DNA from: an uncultured Bacteroidia bacterium | GTDB lineage: Bacteria > Bacteroidota > Bacteroidia > Bacteroidales > UBA932 | DNA length: 7,720 nt | Direction: 5' to 3' | Assembly: GCA_902767355.1 (NCBI GenBank) | Contig: CACXHG010000074.1 | Span: forward strand, 1-7,720 | Part shown: in pieces, positions 1-6,990 of the stretch | How positions within the stretch are numbered: the first letter of the stretch is position 1 | How the letters are laid out: each line of letters begins with the position of its first letter | Notes under the pieces: generated by a model | The model's database searches: none | Seen by the model: only the letters and a program-made list of their open reading frames with translations | What the model was told of the DNA's origin: nothing | Translations under genes and position numbers: made by a program

Positions 1-583
1 ATACCTGATGGTGATAGAGAGCAATCTGGACCCCAAGGCCCTGTCCACCGCCGGCGCTGCAGGCTTGTGGCAGTTTACCAAGGCCACCGCAAAGCAGTAT
101 GGCCTGGAGATCAGCGACGAGGTAGATGAGCGCTACAACATAGAAAAGGAGACAATCGCGGCCTGCCGCTATCTGAAGGATGCCTTTCGCAAGTATGGCG
201 ACTGGATGACCGTGGCCGCAAGCTATAATGCAGGGCAGGGGGGCATCACCCGCCGCCTGAGCGAACAGAAGGTAGAGACGGCCCTGGATCTGTATCTGCC
301 CGACGAGACGGCCCGCTATATGTTCCGGGTGCTCGCAGCCAAACTCTTTTTTGAGGATCCCGCAAGTTTCGGATTTGACATTTCTCCCGAGGACTACTAT
401 CCCTACCGCAAACCCTCCAAAATCGTGACTGTGACGGGGCCGATATCCTCCCTGGTGGATTTCGCCCAGAACAACGGGGTGACTTACGCCGACCTCAAAC
501 GGGCCAACCTTTGGCTGCGCAGCGACAAGCTCACCAACGCGCAGGGGAAGACTTACAAGATTATCATTCCCACCCTGAAATAG
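1..583 (+). CDS. Lytic murein transglycosylase (MltD-like), C-terminal part, cut by window start
   Basis: Lytic transglycosylases of this family cleave peptidoglycan between MurNAc and GlcNAc, leaving 1,6-anhydro-MurNAc ends, in the periplasm or at the outer membrane. The reading frame is open from base 2 to the TAG at 581-583. The visible protein starts inside the SLT catalytic domain with the family pattern E-S-N, then a G-A-x-G-L-W-Q-F block; the Glu encoded at 17-19 is the expected catalytic acid. The second signature, A-S-Y-N-A-G-Q-G, follows at about 220-243. The last 45 or so residues (SLVDFAQNNGVTYADLKRAN and a final KIIIP) resemble a degenerate LysM-like glycan-binding module, common in MltD-type proteins. 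The first in-window Met (base 8) lies within the conserved domain and cannot be the true start; signal peptide and N-terminus lie upstream. Family is confident; the MltD subtype is likely. Confidence 0.92.
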   Translation, partial: YLMVIESNLDPKALSTAGAAGLWQFTKATAKQYGLEISDEVDERYNIEKETIAACRYLKDAFRKYGDWMTVAASYNAGQGGITRRLSEQKVETALDLYLPDETARYMFRVLAAKLFFEDPASFGFDISPEDYYPYRKPSKIVTVTGPISSLVDFAQNNGVTYADLKRANLWLRSDKLTNAQGKTYKIIIPTLK

Positions 584-605
584 TCCACTGTTAACTGAAA
601 ATTTC

Positions 606-613
606 TATATTTG
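606..613 (+). promoter_or_regulatory. Bacteroidota-type -7 box (TAnnTTTG) for the 646 gene
   Basis: The sequence TATATTTG matches the TAnnTTTG -7 element of Bacteroidota sigma-ABfr promoters. It lies 32 nt before the ATG at 646. I see no good TTTG at the -33 position, so the call rests on one box and its placement between a stop codon and a start codon. Confidence 0.6.
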
Positions 614-645
614 CACTTACAAACGTTTAATATAACTGTTAAAAA

Positions 646-1128
646 ATGAAAAAGATTTTTGCATTAATCGCGCTGTGCTTTATTACTGTTACAGCGGCCA
701 ACGCTCAGAACTACAACAAGGCTGTCGGTGTTGAAGGCGGTTGGGAAGGTCTCGGCATTACTTTCAAACATTTTGTAGGCTCTTCAAGCTTTATGGATTA
801 TAAGGCAAACTTTATGCTGGGCAATGGCTTCGGCGCCCTGGCAAGTGCCACCTATGATTTCAACGTGCTTCTGACTCCCGGCCTGTCTTTCTATTATGGT
901 CTCGGAGTTGAGGGCGGTTTCTATACCGGTTCTTACGGCGGACACGACTATAGCGGCAACATCATGATCGGCGGCTTCGGCAACATCGGTCTGGAATACG
1001 CTTTCGCTGCCATTCCTTTCGCAGTTTCGCTGGACTGGAACCCCGGTATTCGCCTCGTGCTCGGCGACAGCCTCTGGAGCGGTTTCTCCGGCAAGGCTCT
1101 TTGCCTCGGCATCAAATATACCTTCTAA
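646..1128 (+). CDS. Small secreted protein, probable outer-membrane beta-barrel
   Basis: This 160-residue protein has a clear Sec signal peptide: MKK, a hydrophobic core (residues 4-16) and an A-N-A cleavage site before Q21. The mature part of about 140 residues is rich in Gly and aromatic residues in alternating polar/apolar stretches (for example SFYYGLGVEGGFYTGSY) and ends in Phe, as outer-membrane beta-barrels usually do for recognition by the BAM complex. Length would suit an 8-stranded barrel. No catalytic motif is visible and I do not recognise a specific family; function is unknown. The ATG follows an A-rich stretch (ttaaaaaATG), typical of Bacteroidota starts. It has its own promoter box and is followed by a hairpin terminator, so it is probably a single-gene transcript. 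A soluble secreted beta-protein is the alternative. Confidence 0.85.
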   Translation: MKKIFALIALCFITVTAANAQNYNKAVGVEGGWEGLGITFKHFVGSSSFMDYKANFMLGNGFGALASATYDFNVLLTPGLSFYYGLGVEGGFYTGSYGGHDYSGNIMIGGFGNIGLEYAFAAIPFAVSLDWNPGIRLVLGDSLWSGFSGKALCLGIKYTF

Positions 1129-1147
1129 GTCAGAAGATATTCAAAAT

Positions 1148-1177
1148 AAAAATGGCGACCCTCGGGCCGCCATTTTT
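1148..1177. terminator. Bidirectional intrinsic terminator between convergent genes
   Basis: AAAAATGGCG at 1148-1157 is exactly complementary to CGCCATTTTT at 1168-1177, giving a 10-bp stem with a 10-nt loop that can add a short CC/GG pair. On the + strand the stem ends in a run of six T (1173-1178), and on the minus strand the A-run becomes a T-run. It sits 19 nt after the stop of the + gene and just beyond the stop of ettA on the minus strand, so it can serve both convergent transcripts. Confidence 0.85.
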
Positions 1178-1179
1178 TA

Positions 1180-2856
<1,677 letters not shown>

Positions 2857-2882
2857 AGATGAATTGTTGACTGTTTGTCTCT

Positions 2883-2890
2883 CAAAGATA
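2883..2890 (-). promoter_or_regulatory. -7 box (TAnnTTTG) for ettA
   Basis: Read on the minus strand this is TATCTTTG, a full match to TAnnTTTG, 26 nt upstream of the ATG at 2856. It implies a short leader of roughly 20 nt and excludes the longer start at 2940. A -33 TTTG is not evident at the expected distance. Confidence 0.65.
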
Positions 2891-2953
2891 GGAATAAATA
2901 TTTGATTGAAGATAGTATGCCCTTGTGTGCTAAGTCCCATTGATTAAAACAAA

Positions 2954-2990
2954 TGGGCGGGATACCAGGCGTCTCTAAGGGACCTCGCCC
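2954..2990 (-). repeat. REP-like palindromic repeat, copy A (short)
   Basis: On the + strand the arms are GGGCGGGATACC (2955-2966) and GGGACCTCGCCC (2979-2990), with a 12-nt loop. The stem has one G-T pair and two mismatches. It lacks the second ACCTCGCCC arm present in copies B and C. On the minus strand the palindrome is followed by ATTTGTTTTA, so it resembles an intrinsic terminator in that direction. It lies upstream of the ettA promoter and, unlike the other copies, does not directly follow a stop codon; it may back up copy B in keeping leftward transcription from reaching ettA. The orientation given is the strand on which the repeat begins GGGCGAGG. Confidence 0.8.
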
Positions 2991-3018
2991 GTTGGTTGTG
3001 GGTAATCTGCTTAGGGAT

Positions 3019-3095
3019 AGCTACTTGCGTAAAAGTAGTGGGCGGGATACCCGGCGTTCCACAGGTACCTCGCCCAAACTTTAGTGACCTCGCCC
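3019..3095 (-). repeat. REP-like palindromic repeat, copy B (long)
   Basis: The core at 3039-3095 (57 nt) matches copy C at 56 positions, the only difference being A versus C in the loop. The arms are GGGCGGGATACC (3040-3051) and GGTACCTCGCCC (3064-3075), loop 12 nt; a second ACCTCGCCC arm follows 20 nt later (3087-3095). The AGCTACTTG at 3019-3027 is also shared with copy C. In this copy it forms a second small hairpin, CTACTT (3021-3026) with AAGTAG (3033-3038), immediately beside the main palindrome. The repeat begins only 4 nt beyond the stop codon of the 3100-3588 gene and could terminate that transcript. Confidence 0.9.
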
Positions 3096-3099
3096 AGCC

Positions 3100-3588
3100 C
3101 TATGTATCTGATTGGCTGCTGAATGGTATATCCCGGCCATACCCGGAAGTGAGGACTCTTCTTTGCTCATAGAAGCGTTTCTTTATACCTTCTTTTATCT
3201 CTGGATATTTTTCCAGATAAGGGTCTTCAAAAGAAGCCTTCTTTTCCTGGCAAAGTGCTTGGGGAATAGACAGCAAAATGTCAGATTGGTGATTATTGTC
3301 TATGATGACAAATATGCCAGGCGATGCGTCTTTGATTCCGGTTAAAGCAAACTTTATCCAGTTAAAGCTGTCCTCATTCTGTAATTTGTCAATGAGTTCG
3401 CGTTCGTTTAACTCTTCGCCTTCTTCCCATAGGTTTTCATGGTCACAAGAGCTTTCGTACCTGCCCCAGCCATGTACAATCACGAACTTCGGGTCGGCAT
3501 CTGTCCTTATGGAACTATCTATCTGATTCCGTATTATCTCAACAACCCTGCAGATTGTCCGGTCAATAGTTGGACGAAGGTCGGCCAT
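3100..3588 (-). CDS. Unrecognised 162-residue cytoplasmic protein beside the RAYT
   Basis: I do not recognise this family. The protein has no signal peptide or membrane segment and is rich in acidic and basic residues. The pattern suggests an alpha/beta fold: a helix at 7-27 (TIDRTICRVVEIIRNQID), a strand KFVIVHGWG (34-42), an acidic helix (52-70), a strand GIFVIIDNN (91-99), then a long charged helix (125-144) and a polar tail. His39-Gly40-Trp41 and Asp97-Asn98-Asn99 at strand ends would be the first places to look for an active site; this is inference only. The gene looks genuine: it has a full TTTG/TAnnTTTG promoter placed correctly for the ATG at 3588 and a repeat hairpin 4 nt after its stop. 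Base composition is less GC-rich than ettA or the glycosidase gene. It is divergent from the RAYT, and both lie between repeat copies B and C, so it could be carried with it. Confidence 0.75.
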   Translation of the reverse strand: MADLRPTIDRTICRVVEIIRNQIDSSIRTDADPKFVIVHGWGRYESSCDHENLWEEGEELNERELIDKLQNEDSFNWIKFALTGIKDASPGIFVIIDNNHQSDILLSIPQALCQEKKASFEDPYLEKYPEIKEGIKKRFYEQRRVLTSGYGRDIPFSSQSDT

Positions 3589-3599
3589 TTAAAACTGTT

Positions 3600-3633
3600 T
3601 TTGTCAAAAATATGTGAAAATTGCATAAATTGC
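3600..3633 (+). promoter_or_regulatory. Weak possible promoter for the RAYT gene
   Basis: TTTG at 3600-3603 and TAAATTGC at 3626-3633 resemble a -33/-7 pair facing right, but the spacing is 22 nt and the -7 box lacks one T of TTTG. It overlaps the stronger leftward promoter, so the two divergent genes may compete for polymerase. A weak RAYT promoter would not be surprising for a transposase. Confidence 0.3.
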
Positions 3634-3636
3634 AAA
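3605..3636 (-). promoter_or_regulatory. Complete Bacteroidota promoter (TTTG-N20-TAnnTTTG) for the unknown gene
   Basis: On the minus strand TTTG (3636-3633) is followed after exactly 20 nt by TATTTTTG (3612-3605). Both boxes and the spacing match the Bacteroidota consensus. The -7 box ends 16 nt before the ATG at 3588, implying a leader of only about 10 nt. This is the best promoter in the window and supports the gene being expressed. Confidence 0.75.
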
Positions 3637-3677
3637 GTCTTTCCCCACTAAAGACGGATTGATAATTGATAGATAAG

Positions 3678-4628
3678 ATGAGACGATTTGAAAGAAATCC
3701 GTTCAGGGAATTACCCGATGGAACTATTGCAAGGGTTTATCCCTTTCACGTTTCCCTTGAGGGACTTGAGAGCAAGGTCCTCTGCAGGGAGAACTCTGAC
3801 TACGATGCATTCGTAAAGATTATCTGTATTTGCGCTCGACGCAAAAATGTAATCCTGATTATCTACGCAGTGGTTTCCAACCACGCCCATTGTGTCATAC
3901 TTGCTGCTGATCAGGCTGCTGCAGACAGTTTTGCTCAAGAAGTTAAGCGAATGTACCCTATGTATTATTCACGCAAGTATTCTGACACTTCGGTGATGCG
4001 TGGCGTAGATGTGTCTGCAATATGGCTGGATACCGATGCATATCTGCGCAATGCGATTGCTTACGTCGTGCGCAACGCAATGGACAATGGCGCAAGCAGT
4101 GTTCAAGATTATCCGTGGACCGGCTTCAGGGGTATGTTTTGCGGGGGAACTGCGTCGCGGAGTTCTGCCCGTACAAAGGTCTGTGCATTGACAAAGAGAG
4201 AGAGACGACGTATCATGCATACAGATGACGACTTACGTGATGTGACCTGGCTGCTCGACTCCGACCTGTCCCTGGAGCCTGTCTCTATATGCGACTGGAG
4301 ATACGTAGAGGAGGCTTTTAATAATGAACAGAGTTTCTTTCTTCGCCTGATAGGAGCTGTCAATACCGCCCAGATGCAGAGCAGCCTGATTGACAGTCCG
4401 AGGATCAGGATGGCAGATGGGAAACTGATCCGCGTCGTGGACGATGTCTCCGAGCGCTGGTTCAAGAAATCTGTCCGGGAACTGCCTGATGACAAGAAAG
4501 CCCGGATACTGCTTTATGTTTGTCATACACACAGGACCAACGTGGCTCAGCTGGCCCGTGTCTTTGAATTAAGTAGGGAAGAAGTAGAACGTATGCTGGG
4601 GTATGATAGAAGAAAAGTCTTGGGTTGA
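3678..4628 (+). CDS. REP-associated tyrosine transposase (RAYT, Y1/HUH family)
   Basis: RAYTs are single-copy relatives of IS200/IS605 TnpA that nick and join single-stranded REP hairpins through a 5'-phosphotyrosine. In these 316 residues the HUH metal site appears as SNHAHCVIL (His69, His71), equivalent to the usual PNHVHLL. The tyrosine helix is AYLRNAIAYVVRNAMDNG (121-138), matching RAYT YIHLNPVRAG in outline, with Tyr129 the best catalytic candidate and Tyr122 the alternative. The following YPWTGFR (145-151) is the family YPWSSYR block. The usual Asn-Pro after the tyrosine is replaced (VVRNA). A C-terminal extension ends in a helix-turn-helix-like segment (about 275-308), as in longer RAYTs. 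A TTG at 3666 would add four residues; I prefer the ATG at 3678. REP-like repeats flank the gene on both sides, which supports the assignment. The frame is intact. Confidence 0.88.
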   Translation: MRRFERNPFRELPDGTIARVYPFHVSLEGLESKVLCRENSDYDAFVKIICICARRKNVILIIYAVVSNHAHCVILAADQAAADSFAQEVKRMYPMYYSRKYSDTSVMRGVDVSAIWLDTDAYLRNAIAYVVRNAMDNGASSVQDYPWTGFRGMFCGGTASRSSARTKVCALTKRERRRIMHTDDDLRDVTWLLDSDLSLEPVSICDWRYVEEAFNNEQSFFLRLIGAVNTAQMQSSLIDSPRIRMADGKLIRVVDDVSERWFKKSVRELPDDKKARILLYVCHTHRTNVAQLARVFELSREEVERMLGYDRRKVLG

Positions 4629-4646
4629 TATTTGGCAGCTAATTCT

Positions 4647-4685
4647 GGGCGAGGTCCTGGATGATAGTGGGGCATCTCGCTCGCC
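4647..4685 (+). repeat. REP-like palindromic repeat, copy D (degenerate, inverted)
   Basis: GGGCGAGGTCC at 4647-4657 is the exact reverse complement of the last 11 bases of copy A (2980-2990). The other arm is recognisable but altered: GGCATCTCGCTCGCC (4671-4685) against an expected GGTATCCCGCCC, with a 3-nt insertion and two substitutions. It is inverted relative to A, B and C on the chromosome. It starts 18 nt after the RAYT stop codon and reads in the same direction as the RAYT, so relative to its upstream gene it has the orientation of copies B and C. Confidence 0.65.
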
Positions 4686-4710
4686 GCTCTTATGTAATTC
4701 ATTGATGTTG

Positions 4711-4787
4711 AGCTACTTGGTAAAAACAAATGGGCGGGATACCCGGCGTTCCCCAGGTACCTCGCCCAAACTTTAGTGACCTCGCCC
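4711..4787 (-). repeat. REP-like palindromic repeat, copy C (long)
   Basis: The core at 4731-4787 matches copy B at 56 of 57 positions. Arms are GGGCGGGATACC (4732-4743) and GGTACCTCGCCC (4756-4767), with the extra ACCTCGCCC arm at 4779-4787. The left flank is mixed: AGCTACTTG (4711-4719) is shared with copy B, while TAAAAACAAA (4721-4730) resembles the TAAAACAAA beside copy A. Copies C and D face each other in the gap between the convergent RAYT and glycosidase genes, an arrangement like the paired REPs of BIMEs. Confidence 0.9.
4721..4767 (-). terminator. Probable terminator of the glycosidase transcript, formed by copy C
   Basis: Read leftward, GGGCGAGGTACC and GGTATCCCGCCC form a 12-position stem with one mismatch and one G-U type pair, followed at once by ATTTGTTTTTA. 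A GC-rich hairpin with a U-rich tail is the form of an intrinsic terminator, and it lies about 28 nt beyond the glycosidase stop codon. Confidence 0.55.
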
Positions 4788-4794
4788 GGATCTG

Positions 4795-6978
4795 CTATTC
4801 TTCTATCAGTTTCCAGCCGCGGGGGAGGGAGATGGTCTTGTCAAACTTGCCGTCGGAGAGTGTCCAGTCGAGCGTGATGTCACCTTCACCGACTGGCAGG
4901 ACGGCGTGGCAGGAGTCCAGGCCGGTGTCGCGAAGGCGCAGGGTCAGGGTCTTGCTCTCGCGGTCCACCTTGTAGAGGCCGGCGGCGTCGCGCAGCAGCA
5001 CGTGCGCCACGTGGGCGGCAAAGCCGTGGTTGCAGCTGGCCTCGGGAGTCATATTCTCCCAAAGGGTGCCGGTGAGTTCCACCATGGGATAGAAGAAGTC
5101 CACCGCTTCGCCGACCAGCTGTTTGCCCAGGTCGTTTTCTGACAGGAGCTCCATGCGCATATAGTTGCCGAAGAGGGCGTTGGACTTGGGCACGTCGGGG
5201 TGTTTGTCCTCTTTGTCACGCACGGGACCGAATTCCGTGGTCATCATCTTCCACAGCTCAGGATAGGTCTCGGGTGTGGCAGTGCGGAAGAAGAAGGCGT
5301 AGTACTGGCAGGTTTCGGTGTGGTTGCCGGTGAGCTGCAGGCTGCCGTCGGCAAGGCGCGTCGCATTGTCGATGAAGAAGCGTCCGTCGAAGGCCTGGCT
5401 GCGTATGGTCTCGCGCATCTTCTCTGCCCGGGCGTGGAGCGCTGCGTCGCCGTACATACGGTCCACCGCGTCCAGCATGGCCGCATACTGCATATTGGAA
5501 GGGTAGTTCACGTCCCAGACAAAATGGTTGGCTGCGGACCACTCGATGAATACCCAGCTCTGCAGTTTTTCCAGAAGGCCGTCGCTGTTCAGGAAGCCGT
5601 CGAAGAAATTAATCAATGCATATACCTTGTCGCGGAAGGCATCGACCATCGCGCGGTCGCCGCTGCGCTGGAGATATTCTTCCAGCTCCAGCACGCACCA
5701 CATGGCATAATTGGGGATATAGGTGCCGCCCTCCATGTTGTCGGAGGGGTAGGTCATGGGCAGCATGCCCTCGGGGATGTATTCGAAATGATCCGGCAGC
5801 AGGTAGTTCTCGAGGAAGTTTTTCTCTACCAGGGTGCCGCCTGAGAAATCGCAGGCCACGCGGGAAGAGAAGAAGCTGTCGCCCAGCCAGCCGGCCCTCT
5901 CGCGGGAAGGGCAGTCCATGAATACGTCCAGGGCGCACTGGCGTATGGTGTTGCGGGCGGCCTCGAAGAGCTGGTTGATGGAGTCGTTGCTGCAATTGAA
6001 CTGGGCGCGACCCATCTCGGAACTGCAGTAGTCGCGCAGGTACATGCGCTTGACGCTGGCGTCGCCTTCGAAGGCAACCTGGGCATATTGCATGGTGTAG
6101 GGCTCAAAGCTCTCCAGGGTATAGGTGCCGGGCTCCAGTTCGTAGGCTATATAGCCGCGGAAGGGCATGCGGTGCTTGAGCTCTCCGTCGGTGAGCAGTT
6201 CTTCAAAATCTACGGTGAGGCTGGTGTGGCTGCGCACTTCTATCTCCAGGCCCAGGAAGCCGCTGTATTCCTTGCCGAAAGTGTACATCCGGCGGCCGGC
6301 GTCCATGAGAGTGGCCTCGCGCACGGTGTAGTCGGGATAGCACACGCCGCGGGCGATAGTCTGGCCGCCACTCTGCTGTACCAGTTTGACCTGTCCGTCA
6401 GCGGAGAACTCGACATCTTTGGTCCAGCTGTCCCAGTCGGGCTTCAGATTCCAATATTCCATCTGCGGCCTCTGGTAGCTGAATTTGGGCACGTTCTGGA
6501 CGCGCTGCTGCAGGTCCCAGGCCTGCCAGTCGCGGCCGGTCCAGGCGATGGCCTTGCCGTCGCGCACAATCTCGGCCTGCAGGAAAGACGGCTGGCTGAG
6601 TAGATAATAGGTGGGCTCGTTGTAGCCGGCCACCTCTATGCTGACCACATTGCTGCCGCTGCCAAGATAGGGCGTGAGTTCGTAGCAGTCGATGCGATAG
6701 TAGTCATGGGCTGCAACGCAGGGGCCGTGGCCGACGAAAGCTCCGTTCACCTTGAGCCTGTAGTCCGTCGAGGCAGCTATGCGTATGTCGGCAGCCTCGT
6801 CGCCCTCGATGACCGTGCGGAAGGCCAGGGTCAGGTTCTTCTCGGTCTCGCGCCCTTCGGCCCACTGCGGAACGGCCTCAAGAAAAGATGTCACATTCTG
6901 TCTGTCAATTTCAGAACTCTTGCAGCCCGCCAGCATGCCGGCTGCGATCAGTGCTAAGGTCAGTAGTTTAGATTTCAT
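4795..6978 (-). CDS. Six-hairpin glycosidase lipoprotein, alpha-L-rhamnosidase-like (GH78 type)
   Basis: Enzymes of this class remove terminal alpha-L-rhamnose from plant or bacterial glycans with inversion. The 727-residue protein begins with a lipoprotein signal peptide; the lipobox LAGC places the lipidated Cys at residue 19. Residues about 45-320 are beta-rich and fit the N-terminal sandwich domains of GH78 proteins (ADIRIAASTDYRLKVNGAFV, DFEELLTDGEL). The (alpha/alpha)6 catalytic domain follows: DCPSRERAGWLGDS at 355-368 corresponds to the GH78 motif DCPxRDExxGWxGD, with Glu360 and Asp367 the likely active-site residues. GTLWE (637-641) and NHG (650-652) supply the late catalytic Glu641 and His651. 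A C-terminal beta domain closes the protein. The Asp of the usual R-D-E is absent here (SRERAG), so substrate specificity could differ from classic rhamnosidases. The start lies 12 nt after the antiporter stop, implying co-transcription. Localisation: membrane-anchored, probably periplasmic or surface. Confidence 0.85.
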   Translation of the reverse strand: MKSKLLTLALIAAGMLAGCKSSEIDRQNVTSFLEAVPQWAEGRETEKNLTLAFRTVIEGDEAADIRIAASTDYRLKVNGAFVGHGPCVAAHDYYRIDCYELTPYLGSGSNVVSIEVAGYNEPTYYLLSQPSFLQAEIVRDGKAIAWTGRDWQAWDLQQRVQNVPKFSYQRPQMEYWNLKPDWDSWTKDVEFSADGQVKLVQQSGGQTIARGVCYPDYTVREATLMDAGRRMYTFGKEYSGFLGLEIEVRSHTSLTVDFEELLTDGELKHRMPFRGYIAYELEPGTYTLESFEPYTMQYAQVAFEGDASVKRMYLRDYCSSEMGRAQFNCSNDSINQLFEAARNTIRQCALDVFMDCPSRERAGWLGDSFFSSRVACDFSGGTLVEKNFLENYLLPDHFEYIPEGMLPMTYPSDNMEGGTYIPNYAMWCVLELEEYLQRSGDRAMVDAFRDKVYALINFFDGFLNSDGLLEKLQSWVFIEWSAANHFVWDVNYPSNMQYAAMLDAVDRMYGDAALHARAEKMRETIRSQAFDGRFFIDNATRLADGSLQLTGNHTETCQYYAFFFRTATPETYPELWKMMTTEFGPVRDKEDKHPDVPKSNALFGNYMRMELLSENDLGKQLVGEAVDFFYPMVELTGTLWENMTPEASCNHGFAAHVAHVLLRDAAGLYKVDRESKTLTLRLRDTGLDSCHAVLPVGEGDITLDWTLSDGKFDKTISLPRGWKLIEE

Positions 6979-6990
6979 ATATCAACAAGG

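Noticed and set aside
2857..2940. N-terminal extension of EttA to the ATG at 2938-2940
   Set aside because: The -7 box at 2883-2890 lies inside it, the extra residues do not resemble EttA, and the 2856 start gives the family length.
2954..3095. CRISPR array from the clustered repeats
   Set aside because: Only two copies here of unequal length with an irregular interval, each a palindrome; no spacer pattern and no cas genes.
3666..3677. TTG start giving a longer RAYT
   Set aside because: An ATG occurs four codons later just before the first plausible family residues; nothing favours the TTG.
3019..4787. Classical insertion sequence or composite transposon
   Set aside because: B and C are direct rather than terminal inverted repeats, I see no target-site duplication outside them (AGCCC versus GGATC follow), and the transposase is of the HUH type, which does not make such ends.
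5200..5844. Open frames on the + strand opposite the glycosidase (also 6088-6603 and 1234-1746)
   Set aside because: Same effect: antisense shadows of well-supported genes, with no promoter box or domain of their own.
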